Shown here: positions 16,658 to 26,246 of the stretch, one piece after another
Layout: every line of letters begins with the position of its first letter
How positions within the stretch are numbered: the first letter of the stretch is position 1
Source of the DNA: Flavobacterium humidisoli
GTDB lineage: Bacteria; Bacteroidota; Bacteroidia; Flavobacteriales; Flavobacteriaceae
Direction: 5' to 3'
DNA length: 64,000 nt
Assembly (NCBI RefSeq): GCF_023272795.1
Contig: NZ_CP096829.1
Coordinates: 1,860,001-1,924,000 of the forward strand
The notes under the pieces: generated by a model
Seen by the model: the letters and a program-made list of their open reading frames with translations, nothing else
Database searches by the model: none
What the model was told of the DNA's origin: nothing
Made by a program: the position numbers and the translations under genes

Positions 16658-17992
16658 ATGAAAAAGGTGGGTAACCATAATTCGATCTCAAGAAAATTGC
16701 TGTTTGGCTTATCGCTAACGTTAATTTTCTCCCTAACGTCATTTGCTCAAGATGCTGCTGCTCCGGCGGCGCCTGAGGCTGCTGCCGCTGCTCCAGCTGC
16801 AGGAGGCGGTGATCCAGTAAAAGGGAAGGAACTTTTTAATGCAAATTGCGCTGCATGTCACAAATTAGATGCTAAATCAACTGGTCCCGCTTTGAGGGGA
16901 GTTGCTGCTAAGCATGATATGGCTTGGATTTACAAGTGGGTGCATAACAGTTCTGACATGATTAAGTCAGGTGATCCTGTTGCTGTTAAACTTTTTGAGG
17001 AAAATAACAAAGCTGTTATGACTTCGTTTCCTCAATTGTCTGAAGGAGATATTGATAATATTATAGCTTATACGTCTGAAGTAAAAGCTGAACCTGCTGC
17101 GGCTGCAGGAGGTGCTGCAACTCCTCCAGGAACAAATGTTCAAGATGGTGCTATTTCAAATAACATTATTTTAGGGGCTCTTGCTCTAGTAATGGCTATT
17201 TTGGTTGTAATGTTGTTTATGGTAAACAAGGTTTTAACTAAAGTTGCGAATAAAAATGGTATTGAGGTTGCTCCAAAAGAAGCTAGAACTCCAATCTGGA
17301 AAGCTTTCGTTAAAAACCAATTTTTGGTTTTAGTAACTTCAATCTTCTTGCTTTTAGCTAGTGGTTATTTTGTTTATGGATACTTAATGCAAGTAGGTGT
17401 AGATCAGAATTATGAGCCAATTCAGCCAATTCACTACTCTCACAAGATTCACGCTGGTGATAACGAAATCAATTGTAAATATTGCCACTCTGCTGCTCGT
17501 GTAAGTAAAACAGCTGGTATACCTTCATTAAATGTTTGTATGAACTGTCATAAAAATATTTCTGAGGTTGCTGAAACAACTGCGACTCCTGAGTACAGTA
17601 AAGCGTTCTACGATGCTCAAATTCAAAAATTATATGATGCTGTTGGATGGGATAAGACTAAACAAGCTTATACTGGAAAAACACAGCCTGTAAAATGGGT
17701 TCGTATTCATAACTTGCCTGACTTTGTTTACTTCAACCACTCTCAACACGTTTCTGTTGCAGGTATTGAATGTCAAACTTGTCACGGACCAGTGCAAGAA
17801 TTTGAAATCATGAAGCAATATTCTAAATTAACAATGGGATGGTGTGTTGATTGCCATAGAAAAACCGATGTTAAGATGGAAGGTAACGCTTACTATGACA
17901 AAATTCATGCTGAACTTTCTAAAAAATACGGTGTAGAGAAATTAACTGCAGCGCAAATGGGAGGTTTAGAGTGTGGTAAATGCCACTATTAA
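16658..17992 (+). CDS. actA: Alternative complex III subunit ActA with fused cytochrome c
   Basis: This 444-residue protein begins with a signal peptide or anchor (MKKVGNHN..., cut near SFAQ at about 31) and an Ala/Pro-rich linker. A class I monoheme cytochrome c domain follows (CAACH at 64-68). After a membrane segment (about 165-190) and another near 220-245 come five more CxxCH motifs: CKYCH, CMNCH, CQTCH, CVDCH and CGKCH. The last five are the pentaheme part typical of ActA, giving six haem c sites in all. ActA passes electrons from quinol oxidation toward a cytochrome c acceptor on the outer face of the inner membrane. It is first in actABCDEF-ctaCD. The start was chosen to fall after the promoter. 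Confidence 0.94.
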   Translation: MKKVGNHNSISRKLLFGLSLTLIFSLTSFAQDAAAPAAPEAAAAAPAAGGGDPVKGKELFNANCAACHKLDAKSTGPALRGVAAKHDMAWIYKWVHNSSDMIKSGDPVAVKLFEENNKAVMTSFPQLSEGDIDNIIAYTSEVKAEPAAAAGGAATPPGTNVQDGAISNNIILGALALVMAILVVMLFMVNKVLTKVANKNGIEVAPKEARTPIWKAFVKNQFLVLVTSIFLLLASGYFVYGYLMQVGVDQNYEPIQPIHYSHKIHAGDNEINCKYCHSAARVSKTAGIPSLNVCMNCHKNISEVAETTATPEYSKAFYDAQIQKLYDAVGWDKTKQAYTGKTQPVKWVRIHNLPDFVYFNHSQHVSVAGIECQTCHGPVQEFEIMKQYSKLTMGWCVDCHRKTDVKMEGNAYYDKIHAELSKKYGVEKLTAAQMGGLECGKCHY

Positions 17993-18024
17993 TCGATTTA
18001 TTAAGATTTTAATATATATATACA

Positions 18025-21000
18025 ATGTCATCAAACAAAAAATACTGGAAAAGTGTTGAAGAGCTAGAAAATAGCTCTATTGTTGAGGCGCTTAGAAATA
18101 ACGAATTTGTTGAAGAGATTCCTACTGATGAGTTTTTGGGTAACGCTGAGGCTTTATCTACATCTGGGACTTCACGTCGTGACTTTTTAAAGTACGTAGG
18201 GTTTAGTACAGCGGCTGTAACATTAGCTGCTTGCGAAGGTCCTGTTCACAAGTCTATCCCTTATGTATTACAACCAGAACAAATCATTCCTGGTGTTGCA
18301 GATTATTATGCAACTACAGTTTTTGACGGATTTGATTTTGCTAATCTTTTGGTGAAAACTCGTGAGGGTCGTCCAATTAAAATTGAAAACAATACAATTG
18401 CAGGAGCTAAATTTTCTGCAAATGCTAGAGTTCATGCATCTATTTTAGGATTGTATGATAGCGCTCGTTTGAAAGAGCCAAAAGTAGATGGTAAAAATTC
18501 TTCTTGGTCAGCTGTTGATTTAAAAATTAAATCAAGTTTGGCAGATGCAAAAGCAAAAGGTGGGCAAGTAGTATTATTAACGAATACTTTAGCTAGTCCA
18601 TCTACAGAAAAATTAATTGCTGAGTTTATTGCAAAAAATCCAAACGCTAAGCACGTTGTGTATGATGCAGTTTCTTCATCTGAGGCTTTAGATGCTTTTG
18701 AATCTGTTTATGGTCAAAGAGCTTTAGTTGATTATGATTTTTCAAAAGCTTCTTTAATCGTTTCTGTTGGTGCTGATTTCTTAGGAGACTGGCAAGGTGG
18801 AGGATATGATACAGGATATGCACAAGGACGTATTCCTCAAAACGGAAAAATGTCTCGTCATTTTCAGTTTGAATCAAACATGACATTATCTGGAGCTGCT
18901 GCTGATAAGCGTGTTCCAATGACTGTAGCTGCTCAAAAGCAAGCTTTAGTTCAAATTTATAATATTGTTGTAGGTGCTTCTATTCCTGTGGCTTTAGAAG
19001 GAAACTTTAAAAACGAAGTAGTAAAAGCTGCACAACAGCTTAAAGCTGCTGGTTCAAAAGGAGTTTTAGTATCTGGAATTGAAGATAAAAATGCTCAATT
19101 ATTAGTTTTAGCTATCAATCAAGTATTGGCTAGTGAAGCTTTTAGTACTACTGGAGCTAGACAAATTAGAAAAGGTTCTAATGTTGCAGTTGCACAGTTG
19201 ATTAAAGATTTGAATGCTGGAAGTGTTCATACTTTAATTATGAGTGGAGTTAATCCTGTTTACACTTTAGCTGATTCAGCTTCTTTTGTATCTGGATTGA
19301 AAAAAGTTAAAACGTCTGTTGCTTTTTCATTAAAAGAAGACGAAACTGCATCGATTGTTTCAATTGCTGCGCCAGCTCCTCACTACTTAGAATCTTGGGG
19401 TGATCTTGAACTTACAAGCGGAACATATAGCTTAACTCAGCCAACAATTCGCCCAATCTTTAATACAAAACAATTTCAAGATGTTTTATTGTCAGTAAAT
19501 GGTACAGCTGGTACTTTTTATGACTACTTAAAAACAAATTCTGGAGCTTACACTGCAGGAGCTTCTTGGAATAAAGTATTGCATGATGGTGTAGCTGTTC
19601 TTGGGGCTTCAGCTTTGTCTGGAGGTGCTATTGATGCTGCGACTGCTGCAAATGCTGTTGCAAGATCTAAATCTGCTGGTGATTTTGAATTAGTATTATA
19701 TACTAAAACAGGATTAGGAGATGGACAACATGCTAATAACCCATGGTTACAAGAGTTTCCAGATCCAATTACAAGAGTTTCTTGGGATAACTATGTTACA
19801 GTTTCTAATGCAGATGCTAAAAAACTTGGTTTATCAAATGAAATTGTTGCCAACGGAGGTTTAAATGGTAGTTATGCTACTATTACTGTTGATGGGGTTA
19901 AATTGGAAAATGTTCCAGTTATCGTTCAGCCAGGTCAAGCAGTTGGTACTTTAGGTCTAGCTCTTGGATACGGACGTAAAGCAGCTCTAAAAGAAGAAAT
20001 GCAGGTAGGTTTAAATGCTTACACTTTATATAAAGGTTTCAATAATGTTCAATCAGTATCTATTGTTAAAGCTGGTGGTGTACATGAGTTCGCTTGTGTT
20101 CAAGGTCAGAAAACTTTAATGGGTAGAGGAGATATTATTAAAGAAACTACTTTAGAAATATTTAATACTAAAGATGCTGAACATTGGAATGAAAAACCAA
20201 TGGTATCTTTAGATCACCAAGAAGTTGAGGCTACTACTGTAGATCTTTGGGAATCATTTGATCGTACAACTGGGCATCACTTCAACCTTTCAATTGACTT
20301 AAATGCTTGTACTGGATGTGGAGCTTGTGTTATCGCTTGTCACGCAGAAAACAACGTTCCAGTTGTAGGTAAAGCAGAGGTAAGAAGAAGTCGTGATATG
20401 CACTGGTTGCGTATCGACAGATATTATTCTTCTGAAAGCACTTTTGAAGGTGATAACGAAAGAAAAGAAGGAATTGCTGGTTTATCTAGTTCATTATCTA
20501 CATTTAATGAAATGGAGAAAGCAGGAGATAATCCTCAAGTTGCATTCCAACCTGTAATGTGTCAACACTGTAACCACGCACCTTGTGAGACAGTTTGTCC
20601 AGTTGCTGCAACTTCTCACGGTCGTGAAGGTCAAAACCATATGGCTTACAACAGATGTGTTGGTACTCGTTACTGTGCTAACAACTGTCCATATAAAGTA
20701 CGTCGTTTTAACTGGTTCTTATACAACAAAAACAGCGAGTTCGATTATCATATGAACGATGATTTAGGCCGTATGGTATTAAATCCTGACGTTAACGTAC
20801 GTTCTCGTGGTGTTATGGAAAAATGTTCTATGTGTATCCAAATGACACAAGCTACTAAATTAAAAGCTAAAAACGAAGGCCGTCCAGTTAGAGATGGTGA
20901 ATTCCAAACAGCTTGTTCTAGTGCTTGTTCTTCAGGAGCGATGATATTTGGTGATGTAAATGATAAAGAAAGTAAAGTTGCTAAATTAGCTGCTGATGAA

Positions 21001-21075
21001 AGATCATACCACTTATTAGAGCATGTAGGTACAAAACCTAATGTGGTTTACCATGTTAAAGTTAGAAATACTTAG
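18025..21075 (+). CDS. actB: Alternative complex III subunit ActB (iron-sulfur)
   Basis: This 1,016-residue protein resembles a molybdopterin oxidoreductase fused to a four-cluster ferredoxin domain. Near residue 50 is SRRDFLKYVGFSTAAVTLAA followed by Cys, which looks like a Tat signal ending in a lipobox. The C-terminal third has CTGCGACVIAC, CQHCNHAPCETVC, CVGTRYCANNC and CSMC...CSSAC. In the third motif the usual second Cys is Thr (CVGT), which fits the one [3Fe-4S] plus three [4Fe-4S] clusters known for this complex. Family members carry no molybdenum. It would relay electrons from quinol to the ActA haems. Confidence 0.95.
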   Translation: MSSNKKYWKSVEELENSSIVEALRNNEFVEEIPTDEFLGNAEALSTSGTSRRDFLKYVGFSTAAVTLAACEGPVHKSIPYVLQPEQIIPGVADYYATTVFDGFDFANLLVKTREGRPIKIENNTIAGAKFSANARVHASILGLYDSARLKEPKVDGKNSSWSAVDLKIKSSLADAKAKGGQVVLLTNTLASPSTEKLIAEFIAKNPNAKHVVYDAVSSSEALDAFESVYGQRALVDYDFSKASLIVSVGADFLGDWQGGGYDTGYAQGRIPQNGKMSRHFQFESNMTLSGAAADKRVPMTVAAQKQALVQIYNIVVGASIPVALEGNFKNEVVKAAQQLKAAGSKGVLVSGIEDKNAQLLVLAINQVLASEAFSTTGARQIRKGSNVAVAQLIKDLNAGSVHTLIMSGVNPVYTLADSASFVSGLKKVKTSVAFSLKEDETASIVSIAAPAPHYLESWGDLELTSGTYSLTQPTIRPIFNTKQFQDVLLSVNGTAGTFYDYLKTNSGAYTAGASWNKVLHDGVAVLGASALSGGAIDAATAANAVARSKSAGDFELVLYTKTGLGDGQHANNPWLQEFPDPITRVSWDNYVTVSNADAKKLGLSNEIVANGGLNGSYATITVDGVKLENVPVIVQPGQAVGTLGLALGYGRKAALKEEMQVGLNAYTLYKGFNNVQSVSIVKAGGVHEFACVQGQKTLMGRGDIIKETTLEIFNTKDAEHWNEKPMVSLDHQEVEATTVDLWESFDRTTGHHFNLSIDLNACTGCGACVIACHAENNVPVVGKAEVRRSRDMHWLRIDRYYSSESTFEGDNERKEGIAGLSSSLSTFNEMEKAGDNPQVAFQPVMCQHCNHAPCETVCPVAATSHGREGQNHMAYNRCVGTRYCANNCPYKVRRFNWFLYNKNSEFDYHMNDDLGRMVLNPDVNVRSRGVMEKCSMCIQMTQATKLKAKNEGRPVRDGEFQTACSSACSSGAMIFGDVNDKESKVAKLAADERSYHLLEHVGTKPNVVYHVKVRNT

Positions 21076-21109
21076 TAAAATTATTAATTAAGAAACAATA
21101 TAAAGGATT

Positions 21110-22513
21110 ATGTCGTCTCACTACGAAGCACCCATTAGAAAACCTTTAGTTATTGGTGATAAATCTTATCACGATGTAACTGTAGATGTAGCTGCACCTG
21201 TTGAGGGGCCTGCAAACAAGCAATGGTGGATTGTATTTTCAATCGCATTAATAGCCTTCCTTTGGGGGTTAGGTTGTATAATTTACACCGTATCTACCGG
21301 TATCGGAACATGGGGATTAAATAAAACAGTTGGCTGGGCTTGGGATATTACTAACTTCGTTTGGTGGGTTGGTATTGGTCACGCTGGAACATTAATTTCT
21401 GCGGTATTATTACTTTTCCGTCAACGTTGGAGAATGGCCATCAACCGTTCTGCTGAAGCTATGACTATTTTCTCTGTAGTTCAAGCAGGTCTATTTCCAA
21501 TTATTCACATGGGACGTCCATGGTTAGCCTATTGGGTATTACCTATTCCAAACCAATTTGGATCTTTATGGGTAAACTTTAACTCACCTTTACTTTGGGA
21601 CGTATTCGCGATTTCAACGTATCTTTCAGTATCATTAGTTTTCTGGTGGACTGGTTTATTGCCTGACTTTGCAATGCTTCGTGATAGAGCTATTACTCCT
21701 TTTAACAAAAGAGTTTATTCTATCTTAAGTTTTGGATGGAGTGGTAGAGCTAAAGACTGGCAGCGTTTTGAAGAAGTATCTTTAGTATTAGCTGGTTTAG
21801 CTACTCCACTTGTACTTTCTGTACACACTATTGTATCTATGGACTTTGCTACTTCTGTAATCCCTGGATGGCATACAACAATTTTCCCTCCATACTTTGT
21901 TGCTGGAGCGGTTTTCTCTGGATTCGCGATGGTAAATACATTGTTGATTGTTATGAGAAAAGTATCTAACCTTGAGGCATACATCACATTACAGCATATC
22001 GAGTTAATGAACATCATTATCATGATTACTGGATCTATCGTAGGTGTGGCTTATATCACTGAGTTATTCGTAGCTTGGTATTCAGGTGTAGAATATGAGC
22101 AATATGCATTTTTAAACAGAGCTACTGGACCTTACTGGTGGGCATATTGGTCGATGATGACATGTAACGTGTTCTCGCCTCAGTTCATGTGGTTCAAAAA
22201 ATTAAGAACAAGTATCATGTTCTCATTCATTATTTCGATTGTAGTAAACATCGGTATGTGGTTTGAAAGATTCGTAATTATTGTTACTTCTTTACATAGA
22301 GATTACCTTCCATCTTCTTGGACAATGTTCTCACCAACATTTGTTGATATTGGAATTTTCATTGGAACAATTGGTTTCTTCTTTGTATTGTTTTTATTAT
22401 ACTCTAGAACATTCCCTGTAATTGCTCAGGCAGAGGTTAAAACAATTTTGAAAGGAACAGGAGATAATTATATTAGAGAAAGAGCAAACAGTAAAGATTC
22501 ACATCATGAGTAA
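21110..22513 (+). CDS. actC: Alternative complex III subunit ActC (NrfD-like)
   Basis: This 467-residue integral membrane protein has about ten hydrophobic segments and belongs to the NrfD/PsrC family. In alternative complex III, ActC forms part of the quinol-binding site at the membrane. It follows actB by 34 bp and its last 8 bases overlap actD, so translation of the two is probably coupled. Confidence 0.95.
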   Translation: MSSHYEAPIRKPLVIGDKSYHDVTVDVAAPVEGPANKQWWIVFSIALIAFLWGLGCIIYTVSTGIGTWGLNKTVGWAWDITNFVWWVGIGHAGTLISAVLLLFRQRWRMAINRSAEAMTIFSVVQAGLFPIIHMGRPWLAYWVLPIPNQFGSLWVNFNSPLLWDVFAISTYLSVSLVFWWTGLLPDFAMLRDRAITPFNKRVYSILSFGWSGRAKDWQRFEEVSLVLAGLATPLVLSVHTIVSMDFATSVIPGWHTTIFPPYFVAGAVFSGFAMVNTLLIVMRKVSNLEAYITLQHIELMNIIIMITGSIVGVAYITELFVAWYSGVEYEQYAFLNRATGPYWWAYWSMMTCNVFSPQFMWFKKLRTSIMFSFIISIVVNIGMWFERFVIIVTSLHRDYLPSSWTMFSPTFVDIGIFIGTIGFFFVLFLLYSRTFPVIAQAEVKTILKGTGDNYIRERANSKDSHHE

Positions 22514-23030
22514 TAAAGTTATATACGCCATTTATAATGACGATGACGTTTTGATGAATGCAGTAAAGAAAACTAGAGCTGCTCATCATCATATTGAAGA
22601 GGTTTTTACTCCATTCCCGGTTCACGGATTGGACAAAGCCATGGGATTAGCACCAACAAGATTAGCAATATGTGCTTTTTTATATGGATGTGTTGGTATT
22701 TCTGTTGCAACAACTATGATGGGTTACATCATGATTCATGACTGGCCACAAGATATTGGAGGTAAACCAAGTTTTAGTTTTATCCAAAATATGCCATCTT
22801 TTGTGCCAATTATGTTTGAGATGACTGTATTTTTTGCAGCTCACTTAATGGTAATTACTTTTTACATGAGAAGTAGATTATGGCCATTTAAAGAAGCTGA
22901 AAACCCAGATGTAAGAACAACTGATGACCACTTTTTAATGGAGGTTGCTGTAAATGATAACGAAGCTGAATTAGTTTCTTTCTTTGAAGGAACTGGAGCT
23001 GTTGAAGTTAAAGTAATAGAAAAGAATTAA
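22506..23030 (+). CDS. actD: Alternative complex III subunit ActD (DUF3341)
   Basis: This 174-residue protein has a soluble start followed by two membrane segments (about 55-80 and 98-120) separated by DWPQDIGGKPSFSF, the pattern of DUF3341/ActD. It is a small structural subunit of the complex. Its ATG overlaps the end of actC, and it is 8 bp before actE. Confidence 0.93.
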   Translation: MSNKVIYAIYNDDDVLMNAVKKTRAAHHHIEEVFTPFPVHGLDKAMGLAPTRLAICAFLYGCVGISVATTMMGYIMIHDWPQDIGGKPSFSFIQNMPSFVPIMFEMTVFFAAHLMVITFYMRSRLWPFKEAENPDVRTTDDHFLMEVAVNDNEAELVSFFEGTGAVEVKVIEKN

Positions 23031-23038
23031 TTGTAGCT

Positions 23039-23584
23039 ATGAAAAGGATATATAAAATAACACTTTTAGTTGGTATAACTATTTTAGTTTCATCTTGCCA
23101 CAATAATTCGGCACCGAACTATCAGTATTTCCCTAATATGTATGAATCTGTTGCTTACGAGCCATATTCAGAAGCAAAAATATTTAAGGGAGGAAAAGAA
23201 GGACAGCTTCCTGTTGAAGGAACTATCAATAGAGGTTTTGAACCTTATGAATATGAAAACTCAACTGCTGGTTATGAATTAGCGAAAGCTAATTTAAAAT
23301 CACCTTTAACAGAAGAAGAGAAAAACTCTGGAAAAGGTAAAGAGCTTTTTGATATTTATTGTATCAGCTGCCATGGCGCAACTGGTAACGGTAAAGGTAA
23401 ATTGGTTGAAAGAGAGAAATTTCTTGGAGTACCTAGCTATAAAGACAGAGAGATCACTGAAGGAAGTATCTTTCATGTTGAGACTTATGGTTTAAATGCA
23501 ATGGGTTCACATGCAAATCAATTAAGTGCTCACGAACGTTGGTTAGTTGCTGACTATGTTCTGAAACTAAAAAGCCAATTATAA
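23039..23584 (+). CDS. actE: Alternative complex III subunit ActE, lipoprotein cytochrome c
   Basis: This 181-residue protein starts with a lipoprotein signal (hydrophobic 6-16, VSSC with Cys at 20) and contains a class I cytochrome c domain. Its single haem site is CISCH (C108, C111, H112), and a Met in GLNAMGSH is a likely distal ligand. As the monohaem subunit it would sit on the outer face of the inner membrane and take part in electron exit from the complex. Confidence 0.94.
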   Translation: MKRIYKITLLVGITILVSSCHNNSAPNYQYFPNMYESVAYEPYSEAKIFKGGKEGQLPVEGTINRGFEPYEYENSTAGYELAKANLKSPLTEEEKNSGKGKELFDIYCISCHGATGNGKGKLVEREKFLGVPSYKDREITEGSIFHVETYGLNAMGSHANQLSAHERWLVADYVLKLKSQL

Positions 23585-23611
23585 TTGTTGAACAAACTGA
23601 TCGTAATAGAT

Positions 23612-25006
23612 ATGTATACATTTTCAAGTAAATTAAAAACTTTTTCTATCATCTTAATGGCCGTTGGTCTATTAGGAATTGGGTATGGTTTTTTAAGTGC
23701 ACCAAAAGATATTCAAGAAGTTGAAAAAATACTTGCTGCAGATGAACATGGTTCTCATGGCGCTGCGCATGAAGAAAAAGCGGAGGCATCTCACAAAGAA
23801 GCAGGTCATCATGAGGCTGCTGAAGTTGCACATGACTCTCACAAAGGAGCTGAGCATGCAGAAGTTTCTGGTGCAAATGAGCACGAAAAACATTTAGAGC
23901 ACGTATTGCACCAATTGCAAAATAAGCCTTGGTCTGCTGTGTATGTTGCTTGTATTTTCTTTTTACTTCTTTCAATGGGGGTTTTAGCTTTCTATGCAAT
24001 TCAACAAGTTGCTCAAGCAGGTTGGTCTCCAGTTTTGTTTAGAGTTATGCAAGGTATAACAGCTTATTTGCCAGCTGGTTCTATAATCTTCTTTATACTA
24101 TTAGTATTATGTGGATTACATTTTAATCATATCTTCGTATGGTTAGGAGAAGGGGTAACGGATCCGAAAAGCCCAAATTATGATGCTATCATTGCAGGAA
24201 AATCTGGATATTTAAATTTTCCTTTCTGGATTGCAAGAGCTTTCATCTTTTTATTAGGATGGAATATCTACCGTCATTTTTCTAGAAAAAACTGTTTGGC
24301 ACAAGATGAAGCAAATGATGATCTTTACTATAAAAAGAATTTCAAAGCATCTGCTGGATTCTTAGTATTCTTTATTGTTTCTGAGTCTATTATGTCGTGG
24401 GATTGGATTATGTCTTTTGATCCACACTGGTTTAGTACTTTATTTGGATGGTATGTATTTGCCTCTTTCTTTGTAAGTGGTATTACATCTATTGCATTAG
24501 TAACTATTTATTTAAAATCAAAAGGATATTTAGAGTATGTAAATACAAGTCATATCCATGATTTAGCTAAGTTCATGTTTGGTATTAGTGTATTCTGGAC
24601 TTATTTATGGTTCTCTCAATTTATGTTGATTTGGTACGCTAACATTCCAGAAGAGGTAACTTATTTTGTAACAAGAATTCAGTTATATAACCTTCCTTTC
24701 TTTGGAGCGGTTGTTATGAACTTTGTTTTCCCATTATTAATATTAATCAATACTGACTTCAAACGTCTTAACTGGGTTGTTGTTATGGCTGGTATTGTGA
24801 TATTATTAGGTCATTATGTTGATTTCTTTAATATGATTATGCCTGGTACTGTAGGAGACAAATGGTTTATTGGAGTTCCTGAAATTGCATCGATTCTTTT
24901 CTTCTTAGGATTATTTATATTTGTTGTATTTACTGCATTAACTAAATCTCCTTTGCTTGCAAAAAGAAATCCTTTCATCGAAGAAAGTAAACATTTTCAT
25001 TATTAA
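23612..25006 (+). CDS. actF: Alternative complex III subunit ActF with His-rich insert
   Basis: This 464-residue membrane protein of the NrfD-like ActF family has one segment at about 11-29 and a further nine or so after residue 105. Residues 46-100, between the first and second segments, contain 13 His along with many Glu, Ala and Lys. Such a stretch could bind copper or zinc, but this is inference. I chose ATG 23612 (MYTFSSK); a TTG at 23585 directly after actE would add nine residues unlike the family start. Confidence 0.93.
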   Translation: MYTFSSKLKTFSIILMAVGLLGIGYGFLSAPKDIQEVEKILAADEHGSHGAAHEEKAEASHKEAGHHEAAEVAHDSHKGAEHAEVSGANEHEKHLEHVLHQLQNKPWSAVYVACIFFLLLSMGVLAFYAIQQVAQAGWSPVLFRVMQGITAYLPAGSIIFFILLVLCGLHFNHIFVWLGEGVTDPKSPNYDAIIAGKSGYLNFPFWIARAFIFLLGWNIYRHFSRKNCLAQDEANDDLYYKKNFKASAGFLVFFIVSESIMSWDWIMSFDPHWFSTLFGWYVFASFFVSGITSIALVTIYLKSKGYLEYVNTSHIHDLAKFMFGISVFWTYLWFSQFMLIWYANIPEEVTYFVTRIQLYNLPFFGAVVMNFVFPLLILINTDFKRLNWVVVMAGIVILLGHYVDFFNMIMPGTVGDKWFIGVPEIASILFFLGLFIFVVFTALTKSPLLAKRNPFIEESKHFHY

Positions 25007-25025
25007 TATTTAAAGAAGTAAACAG

Positions 25026-26216
25026 ATGACAAGTTTGTTGGTAATTATAGTTTTAGTTTTATTAGCAGTTGCATTATGGCAATTGACGAAGATATTTGAT
25101 CTTACTCAGGTAGGAGCTTCTTCGGACGATTCTCAAGTTGCATCAGATAATGACAATAACGTTCAGGGATATATCATGTTTGGCTTTTTAGCTTTCATTT
25201 ATATATTTACTATTTATGGTTTACTAAAATGGGGTAATTTGGCGCTTCATACTCCTGCTTCTGAGCATGGTGGTTTAGTAGATAATTTAATGAACATTAC
25301 TTGGGTTTTGATCTTTACGGTTCAAGTAATAACACAAGGTTTATTATATTGGTTTTCTTTTAAATATAAAGGTAACAAAGATAAAAAAGCGTTATTTTTT
25401 GCTGATAGTAATAAATTAGAGGCAATTTGGAGTATCATTCCTTCTGTTGTTTTAGCTTGTTTAATTCTTTACGGATTATATGCTTGGAATAACATTATGT
25501 TTGTTGATAAAGATGAAGATGTAATCGAAATCGAATTATATGCTCAGCAATTTAAATGGACTGCAAGATATGCTGGACAAGATAATGTTTTAGGAAAAGC
25601 TAACGTGCGTTTAATCGAAGGAATAAATACATTAGGAGTTGATATGTCAGATCCAAATGCTCAAGATGATATCGTAGTTTCAGAATTGCACATTCCTAAA
25701 GGTAAAAAAGTTCACTTTAAAATGCGTTCTCAGGATGTATTGCACTCTGCTTACTTTCCTCACTTTAGAGCACAAATGAACTGTGTTCCAGGTATGGTTA
25801 CTGAATTTGCTTTCGTTCCAACATATACTACTTCAGAATATAGAGAGTTGCCATTTATGGTTGAAAAAGTTGCAAACATTAACAAACTTAGAGCTGAAAA
25901 AAGTAAAGAGTTAGTTGCAAAAGGTGGTACAGCTTTAGATCCTTATACTTTTGATTACCTATTATTATGTAATAAAATCTGTGGAGCGTCTCACTATAAT
26001 ATGCAAATGAAAGTTGTTGTAGATTCTCCAGAAGACTATAAAAAATGGTTAAGTGAGAAAACTACTTTGGCTCAGGATATCGCTGCTGCAAAAGCGGCTG
26101 AAAAACCAGCTGAAGGAACTGCTCCAACTGCAGATTCTACTGCAAAAGTAATTGACACTGTTAAAGCTGTTGTCGATACTGTTAAAGCAGCTGTAGCTAA
26201 AGTTGCATTGAAATAA
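25026..26216 (+). CDS. ctaC: Cytochrome c oxidase subunit II
   Basis: This 396-residue protein has N-terminal membrane segments (about 2-18, 55-70, 95-115 and 136-155) and a cupredoxin domain. The CuA ligands are in CNKICGASHYNM (C315, C319, H323, M326), and an upstream His lies in VLHSAYFP. A C-terminal Ala/Lys/Thr-rich tail follows. It accepts electrons from cytochrome c and passes them to subunit I. No haem motif is present, so the oxidase is of aa3 rather than caa3 type. It directly follows actF, consistent with the known ACIII-aa3 supercomplex of Flavobacterium. Confidence 0.95.
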   Translation: MTSLLVIIVLVLLAVALWQLTKIFDLTQVGASSDDSQVASDNDNNVQGYIMFGFLAFIYIFTIYGLLKWGNLALHTPASEHGGLVDNLMNITWVLIFTVQVITQGLLYWFSFKYKGNKDKKALFFADSNKLEAIWSIIPSVVLACLILYGLYAWNNIMFVDKDEDVIEIELYAQQFKWTARYAGQDNVLGKANVRLIEGINTLGVDMSDPNAQDDIVVSELHIPKGKKVHFKMRSQDVLHSAYFPHFRAQMNCVPGMVTEFAFVPTYTTSEYRELPFMVEKVANINKLRAEKSKELVAKGGTALDPYTFDYLLLCNKICGASHYNMQMKVVVDSPEDYKKWLSEKTTLAQDIAAAKAAEKPAEGTAPTADSTAKVIDTVKAVVDTVKAAVAKVALK

Positions 26217-26246
26217 TATTATTTAGAAAATTTAAAGTACACATAT

